The notes: generated by a model not told the origin, from the letters alone. Shown: positions 46,554 through 56,656, counted from the stretch's first letter. The stretch is 64,000 nucleotides of DNA from Bacteroidales bacterium (GCA_021648725.1 JAKISF010000009.1:44131-108130), one strand, 5' to 3'. Numbers and translations are program-made.

Positions 46554-47783
46554 TTAAAATTTCTTACTTGTCCTTTTTCTGTTAAAATTCTTTTTTTTGT
46601 AATGCCGTTTTTTGTTTTTAGGTGTTTGTTTTCGAGTTTGCCATTTCGGTCCTTCTCCGATTTCTTCAGGCGGCTGAACTTTTGGTACCGTAATCTCGAT
46701 TAATTGTTCAATTTTCCTAAGCTTGTACATATCTTTCGGGTTAACCAAAGTTAGGGCTTCACCCGTTGCATTGCTTCTCGCAGTTCTGCCTACACGGTGA
46801 ACATAATCTTCGGCATCGTGCGGAACATCATAGTTTATAACCATGTTAATTTCCTTCACGTCAATACCTCTGCTCATTACATCCGTTGCAACTAATATAC
46901 GAATTCGTTTTGAACGAAAACCGATTAACACTTCTTCACGTTGATCTTGTTCTAAATCGGAAGAAATACCTTTTGCATGAAACCCTGATTTGTTAAGCGA
47001 CCTTACAATTTCATTAACTTTGCTTTTTGTAGAAGTAAAAATTAAAATGCTGTTATAATGTTTCCGTTCAGATAAATATTGATTTAATATTTCCTCTTTT
47101 TGTTCGTCATAGCATAAACACACTTTATGGTCAACGCCTTCGGCAGGTTTTGAAACTTCCAAAGATATTTCTGCGGGATTATTTAATATTCGTTTAGCTA
47201 ATTGCTTTATGCTTTGGGGCATTGTTGCACTGAACATCAGGGTTTGATGCTTATTTTTCAGAAATGAAATAATTGCTTTTAAGTCGTCAATAAAGCCCAT
47301 GTCTAACATTCTGTCGGCTTCGTCTAAAATTAAATGTTTGATTTTATCAAGTTTTACATATCCTAATTTTAAATGAGAAATTAATCTGCCCGGTGTTGCC
47401 ACAATAATATCTACATTATTTGTCAGGGCTGTTTTTTGTTTATCCCATTCTTTGCCGTCACCACCGCCGTAAACAGCAATAGAAGTTGCCGAAACAAAAT
47501 AGGAAAATCCTTGTATTTGTTGTTCAATTTGAATTGCAAGTTCTCTTGTGGGAACAATTATGAGAGTATCAGTGCTTTGGTCTTTTTTATTAATTAATTT
47601 ATTTAAAACAGGCAATACAAATGCAGCTGTTTTTCCGGTACCTGTTTGTGCACAAGCAATTATATCTTGGTTTTTAAGTATTACGGGAATTGCTTGTTCT
47701 TGTATCGGGGTTGCTGCTTTAAATCCCATGTATGAGATGGCTTCTAATATTTGCTCATCAAGTTTAAGTTCTGTAAATTTCAT
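46554..47783 (-). CDS. DEAD-box ATP-dependent RNA helicase
   Basis: This ~409-residue RhlE-like helicase has the Q motif (TPIQEQAIP), motif I AQTGTGKTAAF, Ia PTRELAIQ, motif II LDEADRMLDM, motif III SATMP, motif V TDVMSRGIDV and motif VI HRVGRTARS. The short basic C-terminal tail is rich in Lys/Arg. It acts on structured RNA in ribosome assembly or cold adaptation. ATG at 47783 is preferred to a GTG at 47792. It is the first intact ordinary gene after the accessory scar. Confidence 0.96.
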   Translation of the reverse strand: MKFTELKLDEQILEAISYMGFKAATPIQEQAIPVILKNQDIIACAQTGTGKTAAFVLPVLNKLINKKDQSTDTLIIVPTRELAIQIEQQIQGFSYFVSATSIAVYGGGDGKEWDKQKTALTNNVDIIVATPGRLISHLKLGYVKLDKIKHLILDEADRMLDMGFIDDLKAIISFLKNKHQTLMFSATMPQSIKQLAKRILNNPAEISLEVSKPAEGVDHKVCLCYDEQKEEILNQYLSERKHYNSILIFTSTKSKVNEIVRSLNKSGFHAKGISSDLEQDQREEVLIGFRSKRIRILVATDVMSRGIDVKEINMVINYDVPHDAEDYVHRVGRTARSNATGEALTLVNPKDMYKLRKIEQLIEITVPKVQPPEEIGEGPKWQTRKQTPKNKKRHYKKKNFNRKRTSKKF

Positions 47784-47872
47784 ATAGGACACGAAGGTAA
47801 TAATTTTAGCTTAGAATAAAATATAAAAAAAGCCCGCAAAACTGTGAGCTGTTCTTAATAAATTAAAGAAGC

Positions 47873-48154
47873 TTATTTATAAATACATCGATATGAGGTG
47901 TCTCCTTCAAGTTTAACTTTAAATTTTACATCTTTTTCAACTCTGAAAGTTTCAAATTCTTTGTATGTTTTCCATTCTGTTTCTCCCGGCAACATAACAT
48001 CCATTGTTCCGGAAGTTACGGTCATAAATTCTACTGTTGAAGTGCCGAATTCATATTCGCCTTTTGCCATTACACCGATTGTTGCATCGCCTTCACGTGA
48101 TTTAAAAGCAATTGATTTTACTTTTCCTTCAAAATATTCGTTTGTTTTGAACAT
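47873..48154 (-). CDS. ppnP: Pyrimidine/purine nucleoside phosphorylase PpnP (YaiE)
   Basis: This 93-residue single cupin-like domain matches PpnP (formerly DUF1255/YaiE), which phosphorolyses several nucleosides. Conserved segments are SREGDATIGVMAKGEYEFGT, VTSGTMDVMLPGE and the terminal SYRCIYK. Length equals the family norm. It stands alone. A TAACTTTG -7 box precedes it by about 43 bases. Confidence 0.92.
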   Translation of the reverse strand: MFKTNEYFEGKVKSIAFKSREGDATIGVMAKGEYEFGTSTVEFMTVTSGTMDVMLPGETEWKTYKEFETFRVEKDVKFKVKLEGDTSYRCIYK

Positions 48155-48196
48155 TGTTTTTTGTTTTTTGTGATTGTGTTAAATTATTAATTAGTA

Positions 48197-48204
48197 CAAA
48201 GTTA
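48197..48204 (-). promoter_or_regulatory. -7 box (TAACTTTG) ahead of ppnP
   Basis: The minus-strand octamer fits TAnnTTTG and gives a leader of roughly 35-40 bases. No TTTG is at -33. Confidence 0.42.
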
Positions 48205-48242
48205 ATGTAAAAAATCCATTGTGTAATATCATTATTTTAGAT

Positions 48243-51200
48243 TTATTTTATTTTTCCTTTAATCAAAATTGTTTCGATTTCTTCTTGTTCTGCTTCTGTT
48301 ATATCATAAAGTTGATAAACTTTTTTATTAAGATTATCTTCTAACTCTGATGTTTCTTTATTTTTCTTTTTAGATAGAAGTATTTTATCAACCAATTCAA
48401 TGTAAGGTTCATAATCCATTTTTTTTGTAGGAATTATAAACTTTTCTACATTTTTCTTTTTCAAAACATAAGCTCCGCCTGCCGTATATTCTCCTGTTTT
48501 GTCAAAATAAAACTGAAATAAACGACTATTGAACAATGCAAGTAAAAATTTTATTGGTATTTTTTCTGATGTTAAAAGAAATGACGCACTTGTTAAGAAA
48601 TGTTTTTTATCATCGTAAGCAAAACCCCAAATGCCGGAAATTATTCCCCAAATCATTTTTTCTTTGTCAAAATCAAGGTAATATGCAATATTATCTTGAA
48701 TTTCATACCATTTGTATTTACCTGGTTTTCTTCCTATTTTTTCATTTCCCGTTTCTCTTGGTTTTAGTTGGGCATAAAACTTTTTTAAAAATCGTTCAAT
48801 TTGAGGCATTTCTTTTATATCTACACCACGTCTTGTAAATATTAACCAAAATTTTTCATGGTAATAATCAAACTTATGAATATCTTTACCACGCAAAAGT
48901 GGATTTAATGCTTTCTTATTTTTTGCAGTCTTTGATAATTTGTTAAATATTTGCTCATCAATAATGAAAGCATCATCAAAACCAGTTGTAACCCCACGTT
49001 TAATGTTAATAGTTGCAATTTCACCAAGTCGTTTACCTGCTTTTTTTATTTTCTCTAAAATTTTGTCTTCTGTTTGACTTGTAAATAACCAAGCTGGATT
49101 TTTCAAATAGTCTTTTGGGTAAATTTTAATTCGTTTTAATAGTTCTTTCTCAAATATTTCACTGGTTACAAGCTCTTTGTAAAATTCGGCATATTTTAAA
49201 TCTGTTTTAGGTTCTTGTTTATCGATATGGAAAATTGATGTTGAAACAAGTGCTTCATCAAAAACGGGAACTTGCTCGAAATTAATGTATTCGTTGTTTT
49301 GATATTTTGCCAAAAATGAGCGTAATTCTTTTCCGTATTCTGTATTAAAAAACTTATTGGTATTAATGTAGGCAAGTTGTCCGCCTTTTTTTGTGATTTC
49401 CATTCCTTTTTCAAAAAAATATACACTTATATCAGCTGTGCCTGAATATGTTTTGTGATAAATTGATTTTAAAAAAGGACTTATGTAACCAAGTTCTCGG
49501 TGTTGTATATACGGCGGATTTCCAATAACTATGTCAAAACCGGTATTATCTCCGTTTCCATTTTGAAAAGTGCCGATTATTTCGGCAAAATCAATATTCC
49601 AGTCAAACAGCACAATCGGTTTTCCGAGATCGGGACTGTAATCAATTTCTCTTTTTATTTTTTGTAAAAAAGCTTTCTTTTCTAATAATTCATTTCGCTG
49701 TTTTTCTTCTTTTTTGTTTAATTGCTTACCTAATCGTTGTTCGGGATTAAGCCCGCTTAAAATTTCATTAATTTGAACAATTTCAATTTCAAATTTTGCA
49801 ATCAATAAATCCGCTTTTGCACGATTTATTTCAGATGTTAAACTTATTTTTTTATTATAATCTTTAACATAAAAGATTTCATGTTTTTTCTCTTTGATTG
49901 TGTTAATAGAATTATTGATAATCTCAACCTTATTGCTAATAGATTTAATACTGTTTGCAATGTTTTTTCTTGTCCAATCAATTATAATTGGCTGGTTTTC
50001 ATATACAGGAAGTAAACTATTTCCTTCAATTATTTTGTAATCTAAATTTGGCAATGTTTCCATTAGCTGAAAATTACTATCGGCTGTATAGTAAGAATTT
50101 TTTAATAGTTCAATCCATAAACGCAATCTGCATATTTGCACTGAATTTGGATTAATATCAACCCCATATAATGAATTTTCAATAAAATTTTGTTTTTCTC
50201 TAAATAAAGTTGTTTGTATTTTTTGAAGTTCCGGATTAACGGTTCTTATTCCGTTTTTATATTCTGTTTTATATTCAAATTCTTGATTTGCAATTCGTTT
50301 ATTAAATATTTTTAATTCGTCATTTTCAACTGAAATCCAATATTGAAGTGGTTGATTTTTGTTGTCGTATAAAATTTCTAATTCCGATTTTGCACAAATT
50401 AATTCGTTAAGAACAGATACGAGAAAATGTCCTGAACCCACGGCAGGGTCGCAAACCGTAATTTCATTTACTGTCTGATTAAAATTTTCAATATCTTCTG
50501 TTTTGTATTTAGACTTAGTAAATTGTTTAATTTCATCGAAATTACTTGCATTTAGTTCAAATTTTTCGTTAAATTTTCTAATTATCGCATTACGAACAAC
50601 TTTACGGCTCATATACATTGTTATGTAACTTGGGGTATAAAATGAGCCGTCTTTGTAACCATTTAATTTTTCAAATATTTTACCCAGAACCGATGCGTTA
50701 ATTAAATCTTTGGTTTTGTGTTGAACGTCCTGTTTTATAGGTTCTCCAAAATTATAGGCATCAAGAAATAAAAGTAAGTATTCAAGTGGTGGCAAGTCAT
50801 TAGATATATCTAAGACTGAATTTTTATAAATCGGCATTGTCAAATCATCACGTAATCCTGAAATTCTACCGTGAATAGTTTCGAGATATGTGATTTGAAA
50901 AAGGCTACTGTTTAAGTATGGAATGTTTTTAAAATCAGACTGTAAAGATTTACTCCTATTATCGTTAGGTGTATTTAAAACATGAAAAAATAAGGTGGCA
51001 AGTTTATTTCCGTTTTTTATTATTTCGGGTGTTAAAAAATGAAAGTTTTTTGTGTCGTTATGGTAACTTTCTAACTGACCTTCAAGCAATTTAAGGAATA
51101 AAATACGATTAATCCAAATAATGCATAATTCCAAAGCTATATCTAAATCTCCTGCTTGCTCAACAAAACGTTTTTCACCTTGTTCTTGCAAATGAATTGG

Positions 51201-52130
51201 TCGTTCAAAAATAATTTTTTCTATCGTATTTTCAATAAACGAACCTTCATTTCTGTCTTTTTTTGGCAAACGGTCTATTATATTATTGCCGTTTTTTTCA
51301 TATTCCTTTAATCCAAGTATATAAAGTAATTCGTTATAAAATTTTTTGTTTAGTTCACTCCCGTCCTTTTCTGATTTTTCTTTTTGTAAATTCTGTGGCG
51401 AAAAGAACCGAAACGCATTTTTAATATTCCGGAACTTATTTTCTTTGTTAAATTCTTCTATTTCATTTGTTTGAAGTGCCTTATCAATTTCTACAATTAA
51501 ATCATCAGTTAATTGAAAGTGTGAAAATTCAATTTCTAATTGTTCCTCACTATTAATATAATTTTCAACTTGTTGATAAAAATCTGTTATTGAAGTTCCA
51601 CTTTGTGTTTTGAAATACCAGTTATCAAAATTCTGTCGTAAGCTACTTTTGTAAAATAATTTATGAAATTCAACGGCATCAAATAAATAAAAATCTTCGG
51701 TATCTGTAATAAGAATATTTTTGATGTTGAAATTTTGTTTTTCAACTATTTCGGTTAGAAAATAGGTTACAGCCTGAAAAAACGATTTTCTATTGAGGTC
51801 TGTTTTTGTAATAAAATCATTTTTATCCAATGGACTTTTTACTTCAATAAGAACAGATGTTTTAGAGGTCGCATTTTTGCTTTCTGCAATAATTAAATCT
51901 GCTTCTCCTTTTTTGTATGGTCTGTTTCCAATATAAGTTTCTTTGTAGAAAGTGTTTTTTAATAAACTTTTCAGTTCGCTTTCAAATGCCTTTTCATTTT
52001 TGCTACTTTGTTGTTTTAATATTGATTTTTGAGTAGCAAAGTCTTTTAACTTTGGTAAAAATGTATCCTTTAAACCTTCAAATTCAATTGATAAGTTATT
52101 ATATATTTTTATTTTTTTAGTTATAATCAT
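48243..52130 (-). CDS. Type IIG restriction-modification enzyme (Eco57I-like)
   Basis: This 1295-residue protein combines restriction and methylation. The N-terminal nuclease has the PD-(D/E)xK pattern (GEADLII ... VLIEVKSPL, residue ~95). The helical connector follows. The gamma-class N6-adenine methyltransferase has motif I VCDPAVGSGHFL (~560) and motif IV VIGNPPYIQ (~868). A TaqI-like target recognition region makes up the C-terminal third (for example NIKRGVTTGFDDAFII). No separate methylase or specificity gene is adjacent, as expected for type IIG. All key motifs are intact, so it is probably functional. A TAACTTTG box lies 26 bases upstream. Confidence 0.93.
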   Translation of the reverse strand: MIITKKIKIYNNLSIEFEGLKDTFLPKLKDFATQKSILKQQSSKNEKAFESELKSLLKNTFYKETYIGNRPYKKGEADLIIAESKNATSKTSVLIEVKSPLDKNDFITKTDLNRKSFFQAVTYFLTEIVEKQNFNIKNILITDTEDFYLFDAVEFHKLFYKSSLRQNFDNWYFKTQSGTSITDFYQQVENYINSEEQLEIEFSHFQLTDDLIVEIDKALQTNEIEEFNKENKFRNIKNAFRFFSPQNLQKEKSEKDGSELNKKFYNELLYILGLKEYEKNGNNIIDRLPKKDRNEGSFIENTIEKIIFERPIHLQEQGEKRFVEQAGDLDIALELCIIWINRILFLKLLEGQLESYHNDTKNFHFLTPEIIKNGNKLATLFFHVLNTPNDNRSKSLQSDFKNIPYLNSSLFQITYLETIHGRISGLRDDLTMPIYKNSVLDISNDLPPLEYLLLFLDAYNFGEPIKQDVQHKTKDLINASVLGKIFEKLNGYKDGSFYTPSYITMYMSRKVVRNAIIRKFNEKFELNASNFDEIKQFTKSKYKTEDIENFNQTVNEITVCDPAVGSGHFLVSVLNELICAKSELEILYDNKNQPLQYWISVENDELKIFNKRIANQEFEYKTEYKNGIRTVNPELQKIQTTLFREKQNFIENSLYGVDINPNSVQICRLRLWIELLKNSYYTADSNFQLMETLPNLDYKIIEGNSLLPVYENQPIIIDWTRKNIANSIKSISNKVEIINNSINTIKEKKHEIFYVKDYNKKISLTSEINRAKADLLIAKFEIEIVQINEILSGLNPEQRLGKQLNKKEEKQRNELLEKKAFLQKIKREIDYSPDLGKPIVLFDWNIDFAEIIGTFQNGNGDNTGFDIVIGNPPYIQHRELGYISPFLKSIYHKTYSGTADISVYFFEKGMEITKKGGQLAYINTNKFFNTEYGKELRSFLAKYQNNEYINFEQVPVFDEALVSTSIFHIDKQEPKTDLKYAEFYKELVTSEIFEKELLKRIKIYPKDYLKNPAWLFTSQTEDKILEKIKKAGKRLGEIATINIKRGVTTGFDDAFIIDEQIFNKLSKTAKNKKALNPLLRGKDIHKFDYYHEKFWLIFTRRGVDIKEMPQIERFLKKFYAQLKPRETGNEKIGRKPGKYKWYEIQDNIAYYLDFDKEKMIWGIISGIWGFAYDDKKHFLTSASFLLTSEKIPIKFLLALFNSRLFQFYFDKTGEYTAGGAYVLKKKNVEKFIIPTKKMDYEPYIELVDKILLSKKKNKETSELEDNLNKKVYQLYDITEAEQEEIETILIKGKIK

Positions 52131-52155
52131 ATTTAATTTTTCAATTTATTTGAAG

Positions 52156-52163
52156 CAAAGTTA
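52156..52163 (-). promoter_or_regulatory. -7 box (TAACTTTG) ahead of the restriction-modification gene
   Basis: The octamer equals the -7 boxes found ahead of several genes here and lies 26 bases before the start codon. The -33 element is not evident. Confidence 0.4.
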
Positions 52164-52304
52164 ATCATTATTTTGTTTTCTCGTATTTTGCAGTTGTGTA
52201 TATTATAATGCTTGATGTATTACACAAATTGTTTATTGTAAGTTTTTCTGTTTTGTATAAATTGTTAATAATTAACATTGTAAGGGATTCACAAACAAAA
52301 AATC

Positions 52305-52332
52305 AAAAAAAAAGCCACACAAAAAGCATGGC
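52305..52332 (-). terminator. Terminator after the aldehyde:ferredoxin oxidoreductase gene
   Basis: On the minus strand GCCATGC pairs with GTGTGGC (two G-T pairs) around a TTTTT loop and is followed by nine T residues. It lies about 22 bases beyond the stop codon. Confidence 0.72.
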
Positions 52333-52353
52333 ATTCTTAAATTTATTTAATTT

Positions 52354-54504
52354 TTATTGATAATCTTTTACAGTTTCAATAAGTTCAGGTAAGTCCATTT
52401 TGATTTCTTTTAAGTATTCAATTTTCGGAACTCCGTTTTTTGTCCAACCTCTTCTTTCATAAACTGCATCTAACAATTTTTCGTATTGTTCTTCTTTATA
52501 TTTTCTGAGTATTGCAACTTTTTCTTCGCTTGATTTTCCGGTTGGGTCAACATTAATTAAATCTTTTAGTTGACCATCGTATCTGTCTTGTCTTGATTCG
52601 TACTCTTCAACAGTAACAGGTCCTGCTGCTCTGTATGGTTGAGCATCATGCTCTCTGGTTCCGAATCCCATTCTTAAATTGAATATTCTTTGGAAATTAT
52701 AAACACGTTCCGATTGAAGAATCATTTCTTTATTGCTGAATTCTTTACCTGTTACCGCCGTGTAAATCTTAACATAATTATCAACATGCTCAGGTACTTT
52801 TGCAGGTTCATCAGTTTCTGCGTTATTCTGTGGCTCAATATCGTTCCACGGTAATTTACATAAACCTTGTAAGCCGAACCAAGTTCTGAAAATCGGGAAA
52901 TAATGTAATGCTTCCGCTTTATCTTCAAAAGTAGGAATTTGGTTATTAACCATATCCATAAAAATTAACCACGCTTCATCGTGTTGCGGTCCTTTGTTGG
53001 TCATCGCATATCCGCCTTGCTGTGCTAATGATTCTTTTGAAACATATTGCGAATATTCCAAACCTTTATTTTCCATTCCTATATCTTGCATAAATTGAGC
53101 ATCGCCCCAACCTTGTGTTGCAAAATATTCTTTTAACTTACGAACGCCTTGTCCGCAAATTTTGCCAAAACCTTCGCCTTTTGCAACTTGGTGAAGAACT
53201 TTCATTGCTCCGTCTTCATTTCCGAAGTTCAATTTAATACCGCCTGTACGTTCTTCGTTAAGAATACCGTTTTCATAACATTCCATAACGAATCCCATAA
53301 TTGTTCCCCAAGAAATTGTACAAATACCGTAAGTATCACAATAGAAGTTAGATTCAATCGTAAATTCAGGATTGAAAATTCCCATAATTGAACCGAGAGA
53401 TGCAGCTGTTTCATATTCAGGACCTTCAACCAAAACTTTGTCGCCTGCATACGGTCCTGTTCTTAATGTGTAATTATCAACACCTTTTGCACATGACATA
53501 TTACAACCGATCCAGCAACCGTCAGGCATATTTTGTGTAAAATACGAACGATAAATATCTGAATGAATTTTATCGGCATTTTTGTGTGTCCCGAATTTAA
53601 AGTTATGAACAGGAAGTATGTCATAATCACTCATAACATTTGTAAGGTGAGCCGTACCTTTCGACTTCATTTGAGCTTGCTCTTCATCAAACTTCATTTC
53701 GGCATTGAAATTTTTACCTTTTTCACGAATGGTTTTCATATCAACAACATTGTTTAAATCTCCTTTAACACCGGGAATTTTTGCAACAATTGCTTTTATT
53801 TTTTTATCTCTGAAAACAGTTCCGATACCGCCTCTTCCTGCTTGTTTTAATCTTACTTCTTTTCTTCGTAAATCAAAGAAACTGAAATTCAACATTCCTA
53901 TTAATGAATTATCGGCAGCATCTCCTGCTGATACAACAGAAATATTTTTCCTGTCTTTCTCATCATCAGCATACATTTCTGTTAATTGATGTGCCAAAAT
54001 ATGACTGTCACCGGCTTCAGCAGGAGCTTCACAAATGGATATTTTATGATTAACGCCGTCTATAAAAACAATTACATCATTTTCAGCTTTACCTTGTAAT
54101 TCAAGTGCATCAAAACCGCTGAATTTTAAAAACGGTCCGAAATAACCGCCTACATTACTGTCCATAATGGATTGAGTTTGCGGAGATAAAGTAACCACTA
54201 ATGATTTTCCGGTTCCGGAATATTGTGTTATTCCGCAAAGAGGACCTCCTGAAATAATAATTTCATTTTCGGGGTCGTTCCACTTTGTTTCGGGTGTAAT
54301 TGCATCCCAAAGGTATCTTAATCCGTATCCTTTACCGCCGATGAACTTTTCTTTCATTTCAGCAGGCACATTTTTTTCTTTTATCTCGTTTGTGCCGACA
54401 TTAATGTATAAAGTCTTATCGGAATAACCTTTATCCAAAGGAGTGTGTTTATAACTCCATTCAGCCAATAACTTGTGTTTATTTCTTAACTCTTGGTATT
54501 TCAT
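52354..54504 (-). CDS. Aldehyde:ferredoxin oxidoreductase, tungsten enzyme family
   Basis: This enzyme of ~716 residues oxidises aldehydes (or reduces acids) with ferredoxin, using a tungstopterin and a [4Fe-4S] cluster. The N-terminal AFOR domain has FIGGKGYGLRYLWD and ISGGPLCGITQYSGTGK. The cluster motif is CWIGCNMSC (Cys-x3-Cys-x3-Cys, near residue 330) and the distal cysteine is in GLCKLPWND. Tungstopterin-contacting segments such as RAGRGGIGTVF-like QAGRGGIGTVF are present. ATG at 54504 is preferred over that at 54528 because the TAAATTTG box at 54552-54545 would leave almost no leader otherwise. Divergent to a ThiF-ThiS pair. Confidence 0.92.
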   Translation of the reverse strand: MKYQELRNKHKLLAEWSYKHTPLDKGYSDKTLYINVGTNEIKEKNVPAEMKEKFIGGKGYGLRYLWDAITPETKWNDPENEIIISGGPLCGITQYSGTGKSLVVTLSPQTQSIMDSNVGGYFGPFLKFSGFDALELQGKAENDVIVFIDGVNHKISICEAPAEAGDSHILAHQLTEMYADDEKDRKNISVVSAGDAADNSLIGMLNFSFFDLRRKEVRLKQAGRGGIGTVFRDKKIKAIVAKIPGVKGDLNNVVDMKTIREKGKNFNAEMKFDEEQAQMKSKGTAHLTNVMSDYDILPVHNFKFGTHKNADKIHSDIYRSYFTQNMPDGCWIGCNMSCAKGVDNYTLRTGPYAGDKVLVEGPEYETAASLGSIMGIFNPEFTIESNFYCDTYGICTISWGTIMGFVMECYENGILNEERTGGIKLNFGNEDGAMKVLHQVAKGEGFGKICGQGVRKLKEYFATQGWGDAQFMQDIGMENKGLEYSQYVSKESLAQQGGYAMTNKGPQHDEAWLIFMDMVNNQIPTFEDKAEALHYFPIFRTWFGLQGLCKLPWNDIEPQNNAETDEPAKVPEHVDNYVKIYTAVTGKEFSNKEMILQSERVYNFQRIFNLRMGFGTREHDAQPYRAAGPVTVEEYESRQDRYDGQLKDLINVDPTGKSSEEKVAILRKYKEEQYEKLLDAVYERRGWTKNGVPKIEYLKEIKMDLPELIETVKDYQ

Positions 54505-54544
54505 ATCGTAATAATTTAAAAAATTCATACTTTTTGCAAAAGTA

Positions 54545-54552
54545 CAAATTTA
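54545..54552 (-). promoter_or_regulatory. -7 box (TAAATTTG) ahead of the oxidoreductase
   Basis: TAAATTTG on the minus strand is directly followed by a second candidate, TACTTTTG (54544-54537). Either could serve the gene; the first gives a sensible leader for the ATG at 54504. Confidence 0.4.
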
Positions 54553-54665
54553 TATTCTGTAATGTGCATATAAAATGATTAATGTCAATATGTTAAGTTT
54601 TGCATATCGCATTGTTTTTTTTCGATATTGAGATTCAATAAGTTATATAATTGAAATATTTTAAT

Positions 54666-54673
54666 TAAATTTG
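54666..54673 (+). promoter_or_regulatory. -7 box (TAAATTTG) ahead of the ThiF-like gene
   Basis: The octamer lies 42 bases before the ATG and fits TAnnTTTG. No TTTG is seen at the expected -33 position. Confidence 0.4.
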
Positions 54674-54714
54674 TTCTTTGAAAAAATGTACAGTAATATT
54701 ATCAGAAAAGTAAA

Positions 54715-55296
54715 ATGACATTTGAAGAAATTAAGCATACTTTAAAATACAAAATTGTAGGAATTGCAGGAGCCGGAGGATTAGGCTCAAATTGTGCTGT
54801 TGCACTTGCTCGTTCCGGAATAGGAAAATTAATTATTGCTGATTTTGATGTTGTTAGTGAATCTAACTTGAATAGACAATATTACTTTTACAATCAAATC
54901 GGGCAAATTAAAGTTTATGCATTGAAAGATAATCTTGAATGCATAAATCCGGACGTAAAAGTTAACATTCATAATATTAAAATAGATAAAGATAATTTTA
55001 ATTGTATTTTTTCAGAATGTGATATTATAGTAGAGGCATTTGATAAAGCAGAAGAAAAAGAAATGCTGATTGAAACGATATTAACAAAATTTCCGGATAA
55101 ACCGATAATTTCCGGATTGGGAATGGCAGGATACGGGAATAATGATTCACTACATTCAAGAAAAATTGACAACTTATATATTTGCGGTGATGAAAAAACA
55201 GAAATTTCAGAAGATAATCCGCCGCTGGCTCCGAGAGTAGGAATCGTTGCAAATATGCAGGCAAATATTGTATTGGATATTTTATTAAATGAATAA
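54715..55296 (+). CDS. Small ThiF/MoeB-type adenylyltransferase (ThiF family 2)
   Basis: This 193-residue E1-like enzyme activates the C-terminal glycine of a ThiS/MoaD-type sulfur carrier. The Rossmann motif GAGGLGSNCAVALARSG, the conserved Arg in SNLNRQYY, and DFDVVSESN for metal/adenylate binding are clear. It is shorter than canonical ThiF/MoeB (~245 residues) and lacks the CxxC zinc pairs, which fits the family-2 ThiF group. It overlaps the start of the ThiS-like gene by 8 bases and diverges from the tungsten oxidoreductase, so it may serve tungstopterin sulfuration as well as thiamine. Confidence 0.88.
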   Translation: MTFEEIKHTLKYKIVGIAGAGGLGSNCAVALARSGIGKLIIADFDVVSESNLNRQYYFYNQIGQIKVYALKDNLECINPDVKVNIHNIKIDKDNFNCIFSECDIIVEAFDKAEEKEMLIETILTKFPDKPIISGLGMAGYGNNDSLHSRKIDNLYICGDEKTEISEDNPPLAPRVGIVANMQANIVLDILLNE

Positions 55297-55507
55297 AAAA
55301 GAAATGACTATTACTTTAAATAACAGAACAGAAAAATTTGACTTTGATGTTTTAACAATAACTGAATTGTTGAAAGTTAAGAATTACACTTTCAAATTTT
55401 TAGTAATCAAAATTAACGGGCAGCTGATAAAAAAAGACAAATATTCCGAAGCAAAAGTTTCTGAGGGAGATAAGGTGGATATTATTCACATGATTAGCGG
55501 AGGATAA
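55289..55507 (+). CDS. ThiS/MoaD-family sulfur carrier protein
   Basis: This 72-residue beta-grasp protein ends with the diglycine tail ISGG that becomes adenylated and thiocarboxylated. The KVSEGDKVDIIHMISGG region is typical of ThiS. Starts at 55289 or 55304 are both possible; the first overlaps the ThiF stop, indicating translational coupling. No other thiamine (thiC, thiE, thiG, thiH) or molybdopterin gene is in the window. Confidence 0.88.
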   Translation: MNKKEMTITLNNRTEKFDFDVLTITELLKVKNYTFKFLVIKINGQLIKKDKYSEAKVSEGDKVDIIHMISGG

Positions 55508-55615
55508 AAATTAAGTTTTTAAAATGAAAAGATAAAAGTTTTAAGTTAAATTAAACTTAACAAACCACTAAAAAAAAGCATATTTGTTCAGTATACTTAA
55601 CAGAGTTTCCGATTT

Positions 55616-56656
55616 ATGGCAAATGAAAACGTAACAAGAAGTATTGCCTTACATGAAGAACTTAGGTCTTCAATAAAACTAATTAAATTAGGATTTGGAG
55701 AATATCAAAATTTAGATGTAGGAAATGATTTTTATTACCTCCCATTTCAGCTTATATCAAGTGGATTTGAAAGATTAATGAAATGTCATATTTGTTTAGG
55801 ACATATTGAAAATAATAATACATATCCTAAACAAAGCCTTTTTACAAATAAGTTAGGACATGATTTACTTAAATTAAAACAACACATAATTGATAATTAT
55901 TTTAAAATTGAAAACATCCCAGTTTTAAAAAATGATTTAGATTATTTAACCACTAATGAAGAACTAAAAAGATTATTATATTTATTATCAGAATTTGGAA
56001 AATTTGCACGGTACTATAATTTAGATGTAGTTACAGGAGCTATAAAACCAAGTATTGATGTTAACTCATTATGGCAGGAATATGAAACTGAATTAGTATT
56101 GAAAGATGACAACTTAATAAATCGGATAGGTAATTTTGAACTTCACGATGAAGCAATTTTCGAAATAACAAGGAGTATTATTATTAAATTAGAACGATTT
56201 ACAAGAGCATTATCAAGGCAATTTACAATTGGGAGATTAGGAAAACAAGCCCAACAATTTTCACCTTTGATAAACTTTTTCCTAATGTTGGAAGATAAGC
56301 AACTTGGAAATACAAATTACAGAAATGAAACAACACAATATAAAGGGAAAGAAAAAAAAGTACACAAACGTACTTTAAAAGATGAGATTGAAAGGAAAAC
56401 CAATAAAAAGTATTTTAACAAAAAGATTAGGAGAAGTGAATTTAAAGGAGAATGGCCATTTTATAATGATGAAATAATAATTGAATGTAGGGATAAACAT
56501 TGGTGTGTTGTAACAATTAATGGTCATGACTATGCTCTAAATGGTTCTGCACAAGGTCGCTTTAAACTTGAAAGTGTTCATGATGCAGGAATGGCAATTC
56601 TTGGTAAATCAACAAGTCAATTTATTGAGATGGCATTAGAATTAAGAAATAAATAG
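55616..56656 (+). CDS. Unknown protein, possibly with an HEPN-like N-terminal part
   Basis: I do not recognise this 346-residue protein with certainty. It is soluble and rich in helices. The first ~130 residues have the style of HEPN-type proteins ([26 protein letters not shown]), but no Rx4-6H catalytic motif is clear. The C-terminal ~90 residues carry a beta-rich segment ending in a small domain with [17 protein letters not shown]. It is 60 bases upstream of the HerA-like ATPase on the same strand. Its lower G+C codon use compared with the flanking genes hints at acquisition. Function open. Confidence 0.62.
   Translation: MANENVTRSIALHEELRSSIKLIKLGFGEYQNLDVGNDFYYLPFQLISSGFERLMKCHICLGHIENNNTYPKQSLFTNKLGHDLLKLKQHIIDNYFKIENIPVLKNDLDYLTTNEELKRLLYLLSEFGKFARYYNLDVVTGAIKPSIDVNSLWQEYETELVLKDDNLINRIGNFELHDEAIFEITRSIIIKLERFTRALSRQFTIGRLGKQAQQFSPLINFFLMLEDKQLGNTNYRNETTQYKGKEKKVHKRTLKDEIERKTNKKYFNKKIRRSEFKGEWPFYNDEIIIECRDKHWCVVTINGHDYALNGSAQGRFKLESVHDAGMAILGKSTSQFIEMALELRNK

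Noticed and set aside
47826..47852. Terminator between ppnP and the helicase gene
   Set aside because: Only a weak AGC/GCT pairing with mismatches was found, with no T-run in the right place.
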